Assembly (NCBI RefSeq): GCF_021130785.1
Contig: NC_060210.1
Span: 184,604,001-184,668,000 of the forward strand
DNA length: 64,000 nucleotides
DNA from: Homalodisca vitripennis
Taxonomy: Eukaryota > Arthropoda > Insecta > Hemiptera > Cicadellidae
Reading direction: 5' to 3'
Positions 25,331-38,245 of the stretch are shown one piece after another; the first letter of the stretch is position 1; each line of letters opens with the position of its first letter. The translations under genes were made by a program, and so were the position numbers. The notes under the pieces were generated by a model. The model was not told the origin of the DNA. It saw only the letters and a list, made by a program, of their open reading frames with translations, and made no database searches.

Positions 25331-28150
25331 ATATTGCGTGAAAACATTAATATAATATCTTAGCAAGTTTTACTTCTCCTCATAATTTTATTGTTGAGCG
25401 AAATCGTACATTTTATCAGATTTCAATAAATAAATATTAAATTAACCGATTTTGGAGTGATATATTTGCATAGTAACTTCTAGCCAATCCTGTGACCGAA
25501 GAGCATCCCAAAATGATAGGCGGGTTCACGCTTCTATCCATGGTAAATATTGCGTTTATTCATGTAACAAGTTCCACCAGGATACTTGAAATTTGGGTTT
25601 GAATTGAATTATATAGAAATTTAAATTTTATGCTAAAAAATATTGTTACAGCCCAAAACTGATTTGGGGATATATCCTCAGGAAACCGCAACTTTTATCA
25701 GATTAAACAAGTGGCTCAAATTATATAGGCTAGTTTGTTCTTATTAAGCACCATAACATTGTACATAGCAACTTAAGTTCACCAACTTTATTAAGTAAAA
25801 GTTATAAGGTTGGCTCCGCGTCTTCAAAAATATGTTTTTCTAGTATATAATATTAATACATTTTTGGGCACTTTAAAGGATAGCTAAATCAAAACCAAAG
25901 TAGAAATAACTTCCTCAATCAATTTAAATATTATGGCTGTAAATATACTTCAACCGAACTTAACTTCATCCAATTTCTCTTTACGGCAAATAACATGGAT
26001 TAACGTTATAAGTTTTTTAATTCATAACCTGATAATTTTTTTGTGGTATATGTTAAATTTGAAGTAAATTTTATGTTTGTTTTTAATTTGAAACAAAAAG
26101 TTTTATATATGATTACATATAACCCTAGGGGTACTATATCCCATTTAATAAATTTGTATGTTATAATGTCATCGGTTTATATTATTTAATAACGACGCAA
26201 TAAAACTCAATGAATCAGTTTACGTGGTACAGTACTGCTCTAGATTCACCGACCGGTCAGAATGAAAGCCAAGTGGAGCAGTTACTTGAAAGCAGATTTA
26301 TCGAGGTCCACTTCCTGCCTCGAGACCTCTTTCGTCTATTTGAATATTTAAGTGATTCTTGAGACAACATTTTTAATGATTTGTTTTCTGTTTCTGAGAT
26401 TCATAAATACAGTTCTCAGATAATAATTGTAATTGTCTGAACGTTAACGAAGATTATAATTATCTATATTATTATACAATTATGTATATATTATGGTTAT
26501 TACAATAATTATAAAGTGAGTATTTAATGGCTTCGAAAAGTAATTAATTTACAATCATATCATAAAATAAATGGAAACATTTATTAAAAAATAAAACAAC
26601 TCAATATAATTTTATCACAAAATCCCAAACTTTAAGGTGTGTTTTTTTAATTCAACCAAGGAAAGCCTCGTTAAAATCAAAGCAATTATTATTCAACTAA
26701 ATTGGGAACCAATCACAAAATATTTAAAAATTAATTGGCTCTAAAACATTTTTATTTCTGTCTATTTTGTATATGTGCCTATCTGTCAACACGTTATCTG
26801 GAGAAGAAACTAATCTATGTTTTTGAAATTTTACATAAAGATTTATTTCAGCATTACCAACAACGAGTTCAAAGATGATGTATGCGACACCAATAGATCT
26901 GGTTGGAAAATTTGGTTAGTGAATCATCTTTTTTACATTAGTAAATTAAATAGCGTTATTATAAGCAGTCATAAGCAATTTGTATTCATCATATAAATAA
27001 GCAATCACTAACCTCAAACAACAACTGGGGTAATTTAGTTGAAAATTATCCTTTAGTATATTCAAACTACAAGATATCTTAGACTTTCAACTAGGCACAT
27101 TTTGCTGGAGTTGTTGGTACTATATTAAACCGTTATGGAACATAGATCTATTAGCACTGTATTACATTATTACATATTTATAAGAACAAATTAAAATTAT
27201 AAAAGTTTCAATTTACTACTTTTTATTAATTTTTCCGGTTTTAATTAGTCTATTCAACCGAAACAATCAAATATTATGCTTAACTCATTTTCAAAACTTA
27301 AACATAACCATGAAAGCAATCAATATTCATGATGACTGTGATTGAAAAAATCTGTAAAAACACAAACTATGATGTGCAATACATTTTAGTAACAGTGCTT
27401 TAAAGCCACCTGTATTTCGCGGCCATCTAAATTATTGTCTACAAACTCAAACCTTAAACACGTTTACGATCGTATTTTTAGTCGTAATATTATATAAGAT
27501 ATCTAGGTTTAATGGTAAAATCCATAAGCATCCAAATAAATTCTTACATATTTTTATTAGTTTTTTTTTTTAATAAAAACTTGTCCACATTTTTTTATAT
27601 TAACATATAAATACTGAATATTATGCACTTAATAGGAATATAAAGAATGCGTTTGAATGCGTACTAATATTTAAAATAATGAGTCAATAATTATCCTACG
27701 ACCAAAATAACGTCGTAAAAATCTTAAAGGTTTAGCTCGTTGCACTACAGCTGGCTCTTACTATTCATTTCACGTAAAATTAAAAATTTATTGCAGGAAA
27801 ACAATTATGATCTAAGACGATTTGCCATAAAGTATTAAACTAAATTATCCAATTCTATTTTATCTAAAATAATATATTATTGTACCAAAATCTATGTTTA
27901 CTTAACATAAAAATAAATATTTGGTTAAACTTAACAATTAAAACAGTCTTAATTAGTTCTTTTGAAATCTGCTTAGACAATTTCCTTTCCGTCGATAGTT
28001 CAGCTTATTAATTTTATTAAGTTGTTACTTGAAAATACACTTTCAAATCGGCACTAAAAAGGATGATCTGCACAAGATTTCCGTTTAGGAGGGCTTTACT
28101 GTTTACGAGGGATAAAGTCAGGAAGCAATATTTTTATACACTTCTTGTCA
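25331..28150. other. AT-rich stretch, nothing recognised
   Basis: No familiar coding, RNA or repeat signal on either strand. Very AT-rich with many short inverted AT words. Confidence 0.45.
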
Positions 28151-28151
28151 A

Positions 28152-28640
28152 GAACTCTTAATAACTGTGTTAGCGAAGCCTGGGACTAGAAAAAAATTAT
28201 TTTTTTCTGTCTGTCTCTTTGTGTATCTGTCTGTCTGCCTGTCTGGTCTGCACGATTATTCGAAAACAAACTGACCTGAAGACTAGTAGATGATATTTTA
28301 TTTCCATATAAGCAACATTGAATTCCATTACAGGGTATATGCATGTAACTCCATGGGATTTTGCTGAGCGCTGGTGAATAGTATTAACAACATAATATTA
28401 AAGTGACCTGGTGTTTACACTTTTATTATATTTACAACTGGTAGGAAACGAAAATGTAATGAACAAAATTTGAATGCATCCTGTGGCAAGATATGTTGAG
28501 AAAAATTTTATATGTAAACATTACATATTTCTAATAACTGAACTGATTGTTCTTTATATAGAAATGAAGTTTTTCATGCACAGTTCATGCCTTTAGGTTA
28601 GATCGTTTTTGAGACACCGTACAGGCACAAAGAAAAACGT
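28152..28640 (+). repeat. Interspersed repeat with (GTCT)n and AGAAATGAAG core, copy 3
   Basis: Starts at GTTAGCGAAGCCTGGGACTA, then a TCTGTCTGTCTC simple-sequence part, GAAAACAAACTGACCTGAAG, ATAAGCAACATTGAATTCCA and ATGCATGTAACTCCATGGGA. A second piece at 28,558-28,640 reads ATAGAAATGAAGTTTTTCAT and ends GATCGTTTTTGAGACACCGT. The order matches an insect repeat layout I have seen often (variable head, GTCT run, 'ATGAAGCT..' block). Name unknown. Confidence 0.55.
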
Positions 28641-31600
28641 TAATTTGCAGACCTTTTGCTAATACTCAACTAATTACGGAAAAGAGAATTACAAACCTGT
28701 AATATGTAATGTAACCTTTACATATCCACCGGTGATAATTCAATAACTCGAGTAATGTAGTCTAATAAGTAAACTAAGTGAGTCAATCCATTTCCTGGAT
28801 TTATTTAAAACATTCAATAATTATTAGCAGAGAAATATGATAGTGACACATGTCATCACAAGTAGAGCAGAAGAGAGGATACATTGTGGAAGTTTGTGAA
28901 ATATCCGAGAGACACGAGCGGTGAAAACTGCAGTGACTTGTGAAATATTGTCTCATCGTGTCAGAACGATATTAAATTTCGACAAAATAAAACTTCTGTT
29001 CTGAAAGGAACTCGACACAGCGTATCGAGTTGTGTGGCCAAAACTGCGGCGGTTCTATGATAAATAAAATCCTGTACTATTATAGTACTGTAACCCGACC
29101 TACAAGAAGTTCAAGTTTTTAAATACGACGGTAGAATGGCCCTTTGTAAAAACTTGAGCTCATAAATAACAAATGGCTTTTTATGTTGACCTACGTTTTG
29201 GTGCGTATCAAAGGCTCAAGTGAACATTGAATTTATAGTTCAGAATTCACATGGATATTTTGTATTATTGTAAACAAGAATGTTCAATCCTCGATCAGGC
29301 TACATAGGTTTGTCATTGGCAGACAATAAAGTGACAAGAAACCATCTTTTCAAGAAAGTAGTGCGTTGAAACAGATTTAAATCTAGAATAGGCACATATT
29401 TATTAAAATATGATTAGGTTTTGATGAACTATAATGATATATTTTGATAAAATATTCGTAGAATATAAAGTTTAATTAGGTTGTTTTATTGTAATTAAAA
29501 TTTATTAAGATACAGGCTGTGTGGAAGTGAATGAAAATAATTTTGCTAAAGTGTATTGTAATGTTTAAAACCTGTGCTGCTCCGAGTTTAGAATTACAAA
29601 AAAATACACACAAACAATATTGAGTTTAGGTATAGGTAATTAATTATATATAAGTAGTACAAAGGGCAGACAAGATTTGTGAATTATTTAATATCATTTT
29701 ATATATAGTCCCATTCACCCGAGAATAGAGGAATAGTCTACATAGTACCTATTATTTTCAGGGGCCTAAGAGAGAGGCCATTGTAAAATATAAATACATA
29801 AATAAAAGGGATACTTTAATCATAACTAAAAGTTTAGTAACTTCTTTATTCAAAGATTATAAAATACCTTGTTAACTCTTAAGATTTTAACCTCAATAAT
29901 GTTTATAACTGTATATTAACTAGCTAGACTAATGTAATTTTAATTTATCTATATGCAATACAGGGTTGATGAAAATTACATTAAAAACAATTAATACACT
30001 TCTACGTGATGTTTTAAGATTGTGTTTCAAGATGAAATCTGTAAATGGGATTAACGTTTCAGTTTCCTGTAAAGAAAAGTGTTTTTTTTTCTTTATTGTC
30101 TACTTTTGCAATTATTTTAAATTAATCACAGTAAATTAATCGGGATGAACTTGCCAACGGGTATTTTTTATAGATCGCTATTTTGGTAACGTATTAGAAA
30201 AACATTGTGTGTAATAGAAGTAGAAGTTTCATTATTGCACACTTAAAAACATTAAAATTTATAGTAAAAAATGTATTTTATAATTGTTTTATAGTTTGTT
30301 TTATATAATATATGGAAACTTGCGTGGATGGATGATACACGAGGTGAAGAAGCGTGAACTTTGCCACATGTCGTAATGAGGAGTCACTGGTTAAAACGGT
30401 GTTCCATGAAAACATATTACTTAAAAAGAGTGTGAGAAGGGGCACTAAAGTGTTTACAATAAAATAACACAACTCTCACAATCAACAATCTGGGGTGGAA
30501 CTTTTCCTCACTTAAGTCTCCCGTCTCCACAACACTGAGTGAGGGTAGTAAAGCAGTAAAGTAACTCCCCTACAGTAAAATGATTGCGAAGGAAAACATA
30601 AAACATCTTGCTCTAAGTATATTATACAAAACTTGTATGACGCGTGGGTTAGTAAACATTAATACTACTTCCAACGTAGACTGGATTGAGTAAACCTTTC
30701 GTTCCATCATTAACTATATTATTAAATCATATTACCATAAAGTTCAATAAAAGCAATTTAAAAGCATTTTTTTATGTTAAGTATTTGGAGAAGGGTATAA
30801 AACAACTAAAGTTATAAAATCAGAAGTTTGTTCATTTATAAAGATTTCTGCTAAATTTATATTTGGTTTTTTGGAATAAATATTATACTTATGTTTATAG
30901 CAAACAATTAAGAAGTAAATACCCATGTAGAGTACGGCATTTTAATTCTATTAGTTTATTTAAATGTTCTAAATCTGTTTTGTCTTTAGAGATCAAATTT
31001 CCATCTAACATTTTAACGTCCTTATTATTAAAAGAATGAATCACAAACTGAGATTTCTGAGGAAATTAGAACAAAGATCCTTAAGCGGTATGAGAAACGT
31101 GCTTTCCCGTCAGAAACCATCACCGAGCAGTACCCATTTTTATTTTGGGAAATCACACCGTCCTTACTGCTTGAGTGACGTGGTAAGCAAATGAACTTAA
31201 TTTCGTCACGGAGTTTTACATATAATTAAACAAATGAATGTTTGCGGAAACCATTGCTCCCACAATGAAAGCGCAGCTTGTTTGGTGATAAAACCAGACT
31301 TGCTTTTGGTAACAAAATATTTATTCATTATTAGTCAGTTTCATATTATCCAATTGTACTTTGTCACGTTTTGCGTGTTAAGTAAGTTTTACCAACTATT
31401 TATTGGTTAAAATTATTTTTTAAACGCAAGCTAAACTGATCATGAAAATATTATAATAAGGTGTGTTATATATTATATTATTTTAGTAAACAAATGAGTA
31501 AAACATTTGCAGATAAAGTTTTATTAAAGTTTGTAACAAGTCATACACTTGTCTCGCATGTTAAAGAGAAATTGGTGAAATTATTTATTTTTTCACCTTT

Positions 31601-31659
31601 AACTACTAATAAACAACAAAACTATATTTTTATTTAAATAAAAACTCATAATATTTTTG
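28641..31659. other. AT-rich stretch, nothing recognised
   Basis: No recognisable gene, RNA or repeat. The small minus-strand frame 30,278-30,472 has no known motif. Confidence 0.45.
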
Positions 31660-31661
31660 TA

Positions 31662-31806
31662 CTCTAAATTCTTCCTCGTGGATCTCGATAGCAAGCAGCC
31701 CCTACCCCTAACCTTACCCATCCAGAATATCTGGTCACTCCGGAAGCAGCGCAAAGGTCCTTATAGGACTAAGTGCAATTTATAAGCTTCTTGTCCTAAG
31801 AGAACA
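31662..31806. repeat. GC-richer interspersed element, short copy
   Basis: About 145 bp matching 24,870-25,015: CTAAATTCTTCCTCGTGGAT, CCTAACCTTACCCATCCAGA, GGAAGCAGCGCAAAGGTCCT, GGACTAAGTGCAATTTATAA and CTTGTCCTAAGAGAA. The match ends there, so this copy is truncated. Confidence 0.8.
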
Positions 31807-31849
31807 CAATAAATGTCTCGTGATAGTAAGCCTATATGTAAATAATATG

Positions 31850-32112
31850 TCACACTTTAAAATCTCTAACAAGTAAACTGAGTTTATTTACAAATTTATT
31901 TATTATGTTATTTTACCGTTTCCATCATGGTTACCGGTAAGAACAATGTAAAATTGTTCACTAAAGGTAGCCAATTCAATGAGTTAAGTTCAATGAGTGA
32001 CATGCACCATCATTGAACATAGTGTTGTTCGTACAGAAATGAAGCTTCATTACAATTTCAAGTCTATTGTTCAGTTCGTTTTGAGATATTGTGCAAACTG
32101 ACAATCTTCTAA
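31850..32112 (+). repeat. Dispersed repeat family with AGAAATGAAGCT core, copy 4
   Basis: TTACCGTTTCCATCATGGTTACC, TCAATGAGTGACATGCACCA, CAGAAATGAAGCTTCATTAC, then CAGTTCGTTTTGAGATATTG and TGCAAACTGACAA. It aligns with 45,480-45,665 and 670-850, and shows this family exists outside the segmental duplication. Confidence 0.65.
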
Positions 32113-33199
32113 CTCCACAAGTTAGGCTACACTAAAAATCAGCCAATTATAATAATGCTTCATTGATCTAGCTTATATGTAGAAGTGGTATTTTTGGCAA
32201 TAATTATGGAGGTCTAAGTATGAGAAAACATTTATCAGAATAGAAAACAACAAAATAGACACCATTAAATAGTTCATTCATATTCGCTACTACATATGGC
32301 GTTTTAAAACGGTTTTACTACACTTTTCTATGACAGTTTCATGACAAATAAACAGTTAATATTAAAACATATTTTGTACAGTATAAAACAAATTAATTTG
32401 GACCAGTAATCTATGTGGTATAGAAGAGCTTCTATAGCTTTTAGAGTATTATGGCATAACCGCGTACTCTACTACTATCCATTGTAATGCATTAATGTAA
32501 TACATTAATAACGTTAATGTATGTATTATTTGCATATTACCGGAATAAATACTCTCCACTTAAACGTTATATTATTTTGTGTTTGGATAGTTATTAATTT
32601 AAACTTAATAATTCATCAGGCTCAAATGGAATTTCGTCCCAATTTAATTCAAGTGTAAAGCTAACGTGGGATTGCTTAGCTATGTACAAATGAATGTGAA
32701 ATGAATGTTATAAATGAAAAAGGAACTACCAAATGTGATATTGGCTAAACTCGTAAGTTATGCTTTCATCAATATTCAATTAACAGAGATAACATTTGTG
32801 TGGTATCATGGAATAACGGAAGCATTAAATCAACTTTACAGTAGTGCCACATCCTTGCATTTGGATGTGACAATTGTTATCACTAATGTTTATCTAAATA
32901 TACAAACAATAAGTAGAAAGCACTCTTTAATTACAGAACTGGTGGCATCTAGAGTGTATGCACAAGGATAAAACTTCTTTCCGTCTGTGCAAGTCTCGTA
33001 TATTATCGAAGTTTAATATGGAATTCGAGGAGAACAAATTCATGGTATGACAAATCGACTCAATCCTCAGGGACACTAATTAGAGTGTTCAGACACTTCT
33101 ACCGACATCCTAAACTCCGTAACGACACAATATGACCTAATTGTTTAACTTTAAGACGGATTTATTGGATACCTTTGAAATAACTTTGTCTAGTCTAAC
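32113..33199. other. AT-rich stretch with one 85-codon open frame
   Basis: The + strand frame 32,714-32,971 is open but has no familiar motif and AT-rich codons; I treat it as chance. Confidence 0.4.
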
Positions 33200-33640
33200 C
33201 TAAAATGTGGCTGTCATGTGGCCACACTATTCTCGTGTTCTTTCAGTCTGAGTTTGAAAGAAAGGAAATTTCATTATTTATATTGGTCATACCAGTTGAT
33301 ACAATAATAATTAAAAATTTATAAATAATGAAAATATACAATGAATAATGAAATTAAATCAAAACTGATGTAAAAATGTTTAAAAAGATTTTGGAATAAT
33401 TGACTGAACCTCAACGTGGAATACTTGTTAACGTACTTTGTGAACAAGACACTCACACTTAAATGGAAATAATATTGACAAGCTACTGAGAGAGAATAAA
33501 GTGTCTTTTCACAACTAGGATACCTTAGCTATTGATCCAATTGTCTTCAACAGTTGTCGCACAGTAGATAGACAAACAGTGACCATTTGTTACTGTCGTT
33601 ATCTTCACGTAACAAGGTACTGTAGATTACTACATTCTTT
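33200..33640 (-). repeat. Inverted duplicate of 58.23-58.64 kb with about one satellite unit
   Basis: The reverse complement matches the right end of the 118-bp satellite array and its right flank: TAGATAGACAAACAGTGACC with GTTGTCGCACAG (one satellite unit), AGAGAGAATAAAGTGTCTTT, CACTCACACTTAAATGGAAA, then TTGACTGAACCTCAACGTGG and GACCAATATAAATAATG read on the other strand. Identity looks near 80%. Only about 1.3 satellite units are present here against about ten at the partner. It could mark a dispersed element whose internal repeat later expanded. Confidence 0.88.
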
Positions 33641-34100
33641 GATTGTTACTACAGTTCGAAGTAGTAAGGGTATTTTCACTCATACAGTATAACACAAGTT
33701 ACTCAAAAGTGACAACTAATTAGATATTTTTTTAACTGTTATTAAGGAAAGGAATTAGCCCCAGTACCACATATGGTTTTAATTATTTGGCAACTTTCAA
33801 CAACATACATAATAAGGCAAATAAGCAATGTATAATACAATATTAAATCATCGCAATTATATATAAAAATAAGTTTTGGCACAACATTTTTAAGGCATAA
33901 ACAAACTGTGTAAAAAATGAAATGAACTAATTACAAATATTTGCTTATCTGTGCAAACAAAATTCTGTAAATGTTTCTACAAAATTGCCTCATAATTATG
34001 CACATTTAATTGCTTAATTTATAACAATTTCAATTATTTTATTTTATTATCCCAATGGACATCTTTATATGTATAGCATAATCAGCATCCTATAAATCAT

Positions 34101-34103
<3 letters not shown>

Positions 34104-34140
<37 letters not shown>
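34104..34140. repeat. (TA)n microsatellite
   Basis: Alternating AT, continuing as TATAATATAT degenerate sequence toward the next tract. Confidence 0.95.
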
Positions 34141-34144
<4 letters not shown>

Positions 34145-34189
34145 ATATATTTATAATAATATTTATATATTCATAATATAGTATTTATA

Positions 34190-34193
34190 TATG

Positions 34194-34238
<45 letters not shown>
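34190..34238. repeat. (TA)n microsatellite
   Basis: Alternating AT. Confidence 0.95.
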
Positions 34239-34242
<4 letters not shown>

Positions 34243-34361
34243 CTACATAAATATAAAGCTGTGAGGTATTTTCCCCTGTTTATTATTCAATTTAAGTTCT
34301 TTTTCTTGTTTCTATTTAGTTAGTTTAATTATTTGATTTTGTAAATATTTATACACATTTT

Positions 34362-34425
34362 GTTATCTGAAGAAGTATGCTGACATACGAAAATTCATAA
34401 AAAGAGTTTACCAATATTTGGTTTT
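34362..34425 (+). repeat. Possible retroelement 3' tail
   Basis: CTGAAGAAGTATGCTGACAT, ACGAAAATTCATAAAAAGAG and TTTACCAATATTTGG, the layout seen at 3' ends of Penelope-like elements and some LINEs. Compare CTGAAGATGGTTGATACC..AAATAAAAGAA at 47,558. No coding remnant is attached, so this is tentative. Confidence 0.35.
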
Positions 34426-34467
34426 TTATTTTCACATGAAGAGAATACATATTGATATAAAACTTAT

Positions 34468-34469
<2 letters not shown>

Positions 34470-34505
<36 letters not shown>

Positions 34506-34516
34506 ATATATATATA
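34470..34516. repeat. (TA)n microsatellite
   Basis: Alternating AT with slips at its right end. Confidence 0.95.
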
Positions 34517-35796
34517 AATATCCAAATAATATTCTGGAATAAAAATTATTTGAAAGCTATCACTTATATGACCTTGAGTCTGAATTCGTATCTAATTTAT
34601 AACACAAATAAAAGGTAAACATCGCAATACTTGGAAGACTAATGTGGATTCAGCAGCAAAATTAATATGAACTTAGAAATTACACAGAAATCAGAACTAT
34701 GTAATAATACATACATTTTAAAGTCGAAATTTTTTCATATTTCACCTAATAACTTATTATTAAGATATGAGCTCGAATGGGTGAGACTTCTAATGGAGTT
34801 TAACAATATGAAAAGCCTTTTGAAATAGGCGTTCATTTACATGGTCTAAACTGGTATATACAATAAACAAGTATACTAGTTTTGATACAAGTCAGTATCG
34901 TTTTGTTGTAGTGTTAAGCGATACTGGTGAACAATAGAGAGAAATTGCTGGAGAAGTAGAGAATGAGTCTTCATTGTTGTTACCTGAATGTTCCGGACTG
35001 CAGCTCATTACTAACTTAAATTACATAACTTAAGACACGAAACTCAACAATATCCTTTTTATCTTAAGAATCTTGATTTTAGAATGTAGTAGGTCTATTT
35101 TCAACTTTTTTAAGTTAAAATTATTAATGTGAGATTACAGACAACGATATTTTACCCCCCAAAAAATATTTTTAACGGAACAGAAAAGTAAATATTTTTA
35201 AAATTAGAATGATTTAAATCTTTTTCTTAGAAGACGTATTCAAAAATAATGCTAGTAACCTTAAATAATATACTTTTCAGCACATTTGAAAAAATATAAA
35301 GTTAACGGGTGGTAATTTGCATTGCTATTGTTTTGTGCGACCTAGTTTTAAATAGAGGAATTTCCTGCTAGAAAGAAGATAATTATAAGACATGTCAGTT
35401 TTAGTAGAGAAGTAAGATTGTATTGCAGGGTGATTTTTATATCTATATATGTGTACGTTTATTTCACCATAATTTTCACCCGGGTTTTCCGGTTGAACCC
35501 TCTGCTCATTATTGATTTATTCATTATTATTCTATATAACGTATAAATGGATCAATATGGATGACATAACAGTGTTATTAATCATTTTGTTAAGCAATAT
35601 AAATGTTCCAGGCTGAATATTATGAGAAATCCGTTCTCGGTATTGAAAAAAATGCAATAGTGAGTAAGTGGCCAGTAAATGGAACGTTTTGAGTCTACAT
35701 AAAGTGTTTGCGATACATTTACTTAGTTCTAACCTGAAGATGTTGTAATAAGTACTATTTTGATTAAATATACAGATAATATACTAATAATTGGGA

Positions 35797-35876
35797 GTGG
35801 CGATGGCCTAGCGGTCTAAGACGTTGGACTTGAGTCTAAGTTAGAGATAGCGCAGGTTCGAATCCTGTCTGTGGCC
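35797..35876 (+). tRNA. tRNA-Ser(TGA)-like head of the SINE (pseudo-tRNA)
   Basis: TGGCCTAGCGG is an excellent A-box and GGTTCGAATCC a perfect B-box. The anticodon arm reads TTGGA CTTGAG TCTAA, close to tRNA-Ser with TGA but with a 6-nt loop. A long variable region (AGTTAGAGATAGC) also fits a type II Ser or Leu tRNA. The acceptor stem pairs poorly. It is therefore a promoter-bearing tRNA relic, not a working tRNA. Confidence 0.75.
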
Positions 35877-36045
35877 GTTGCACTTTTTATCGACCTTGTA
35901 CTGTATCGACTCTCCTCCTTATTCTGTTTCATAAGATCCTCGCACAGGCCAGTGGCCTATGAGGACGGGCAGAGTAAGGGACGCCCCTGTTGTAGCTCTT
36001 GTCGAATATAATGTCTTGAAGCAGTCGAACAAGATAGACGGATTT
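35797..36045 (+). mobile_element. tRNA-Ser-derived SINE
   Basis: A tRNA-like head (35,797-35,876) is followed by an unrelated body: CACTTTTTATCGACCTTGTA, GTATCGACTCTCCTCC, CAGGCCAGTGGCCTATGAGG, GGACGCCCCTGTTGTAGCTC. This is the classic layout of a Pol III SINE. The body is GC-richer than its flanks. I could not find a clean target-site duplication, so the ends are approximate. It lies just upstream of a possible LINE endonuclease remnant, but whether the two are related is unknown. Confidence 0.75.
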
Positions 36046-36230
36046 TTCTGAATGATTTGAATTCAAAGATCATTGGCTAAATTTCCATATTCATAATTCT
36101 TGTCTTTATTACTGAATAATTTACCGCTTGTAATTGACATCTACTGAAGGGAAACAGCGATGTACAGAATTGCTTCCCAGTTTTTGTTTAAGCATAATGC
36201 TTAATATACACTCATAGTTTTTGGAAATAT

Positions 36231-36758
36231 TTGTGTATTCCTATACCCTTCGCATACATTTCCTTTGTGTATTTTGTACCCTTTAAAAGAAACTATAACG
36301 GCGAATCAAAATTTATTTCCTTCAACTTCGTTACAAACTGGGTACAACAAACATCTTCAAATATAATGTTATATCATGAGTTCGAGGAGAGAATATATTG
36401 TATATGTGAACACTGGCTCAGAAATGCTTGTATGTACTTGATAATATTATTGGTGTACAAAGGAAGTAGAAAGAATTGCCTCGTTCCTTTCTGTATACTG
36501 TATGATATTGATATGAAAATATGTATAACGATACATATACGGTATAATGTTTTCTTTTTGTATTGTATCGAAAAAATTTACCCCTTAAACAATCTCACGT
36601 TTTCATTACATGAATTAAGGAACAGAAAATGTTGCACCAATTGTAATTCATTCGGTTACTATCATTGCATTTGTATCATCTATTCAGTCTTTTTTCCAAA
36701 CTTACCTTGTTATTCACTTTGCCTGAGGCCACTTAAATATGTTACAAAATATGAGTGA
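36231..36758 (+). pseudogene. Possible LINE endonuclease-domain remnant
   Basis: This is the longest non-repetitive open frame in the window, about 175 codons. It has no ATG at its left end (it opens at TTG; the first ATG is near 36,366). The text EFEERIYCICEHWLRN followed by LIILLVYK resembles the 'D..C..EHWL....LI..PGY' part of apurinic-type endonucleases of non-LTR retrotransposons. The catalytic His and Asp motifs later in that domain are not recognisable. It is Cys- and aromatic-rich. It may equally be a chance frame in AT-rich DNA; I rate the LINE idea as plausible only. Confidence 0.35.
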
Positions 36759-37899
36759 GTCTTGTATTTATTGCAAGTGTTTACTCATAATTAAATAAAT
36801 ATTTACTAAATTACAACTGAAATTATTACACACAATAATTATGCAACTTAGATATTGTTCAACGAAAAGATCTTTTTACTAGGGAAACATAAAACTAATT
36901 TAAAATATTTATTAAAATAAATTTGTTAACACATACAAGATTCAAAGTTAAGTTTCTTCCCCTCTATACGCCCATAAGCTGATAATAAAAGATCGTACTA
37001 TTTAAACATTTTGTTTAATTATTAAACATATGAAACACCTAAACATACTTATTCAGTACTGATTTGTAATTAGTGTATTTTAAAATATACATCGTTAATT
37101 TATTCAAAATAATCTGTTATATATATTTTGTCTTTGATTTAAAAACTGGAGATATAAAATGACCAGACTTCATGTCATTATCGTAGCAATCAGTGGTGAA
37201 AGCTTCAGTAATAATTCAATAGAATTTATTTTTTCAGACCACGGTTTTATGCAGAAGATCAGGAGCCATTACAATCTACTTTGAGATTCTACGCATCAAA
37301 CGCCCTGTATCTGGCTGTAAATTCTTAAATGTGTTCAATTCATCACTATTTCTCATCTTTTCAATATTCGAGTGACTATCAGTTTGAGAATTGGCAAACG
37401 GTATCCTTGACCTGTCATATGTAGCGTGGTATAATACAAAAGTAACTAAAGGGGTCATGTTTGTCTAGATTTGTTATAAGTGTCTAGATTATTCTTAGAA
37501 AAAATTAATTAAAAGCTGGTTCAATCAGACCAGTAAACAAATAACTAGTTAAACTTCCTGTAGGTATTTAAACTGTTGTATTCCAAGTCTATATCAATAG
37601 TTATGTTACTAATCAGCCTATCTTTGAACAAGACTAAATGAAGTTCACGTTGGTTTATTTACAACTTTTAACAAGTAATAATTGTAGAGTCATACTTGGA
37701 AGTTGCTTAGAGGATATTACAGCAATCGCAAGATTTTGTTCTGTGCATCAGTTTATTTGTTATATTAGCAAATTGAAAAAGGTTCACATAGTTTTTAATG
37801 GCTCCTTTTTATCACATTTCCTCTTGACTTACTTTTTAATTCAAATAAAAGACTAAAATATAAAATGTGGTTGACTTCATGAGTTCCAACAATATAATG
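36759..37899. other. AT-rich stretch, nothing recognised
   Basis: No known motif on either strand. Confidence 0.45.
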
Positions 37900-38245
37900 T
37901 ACTATGTTTAAAGTTTGTTATTGACGATGGAGGGTTTGAAAGGATAACACAGGATTTCGGACATATGTCTTACAAATGACCCACTGTACAAGTATCCCAC
38001 TGTAGCCTGTGCTAGTGTGATGTGTGATTGTGATCCTCCTACGTCTTGTGATTTATAACCTTGCATCCTGTACAGTGAAAACGCCTGGACTGAACTCCAA
38101 GCAGCTTTTGGGTATGTTTGCCCTTTTCTTTCCCTTCTTTTATTCTTTCTGTTCTTTATTTTGTCATTTATCAATAATTTCCCCACCTGGCGAAGAGGAT
38201 AGATTCCAATCCTCGAAACGTTGTATTATACCTTTTGTAACCTAT
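37900..38245 (+). repeat. Possible retroelement 3' region
   Basis: GC-richer text with CACCTGGCGAAGAGGATAGA, TTCCAATCCTCGAAACGTTG and TATTATACCTTTTGTAACCT. The pattern 'gaagaggatagattccaatcctcgaaacg' is of the kind found near 3' ends of retroelements, where a short hairpin (GATTCCAATC) precedes the A-rich end. Open frames on both strands (38,024-38,317 + and 37,908-38,186 -) carry no catalytic motif and are probably incidental. Confidence 0.4.

Larger units (their letters stand above)
33641..35796. other. AT-rich stretch with several (TA)n tracts
   Basis: (TA)n tracts lie at 34,104-34,140, about 34,190-34,238 and 34,470-34,516. A 34,362-34,425 segment reads GTTATCTGAAGAAGTATGCT, then ACATACGAAAATTCATAAAA, in the style of Penelope- or LINE-type 3' ends (TGAAGA..ACGAAA..ATAAA). 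No gene recognised. Confidence 0.5.

Noticed and set aside
35797..35876. Working tRNA-Ser(TGA) gene
   Set aside because: The acceptor stem pairs poorly, the anticodon loop is one base short, and a SINE-like body follows; called a SINE head instead.
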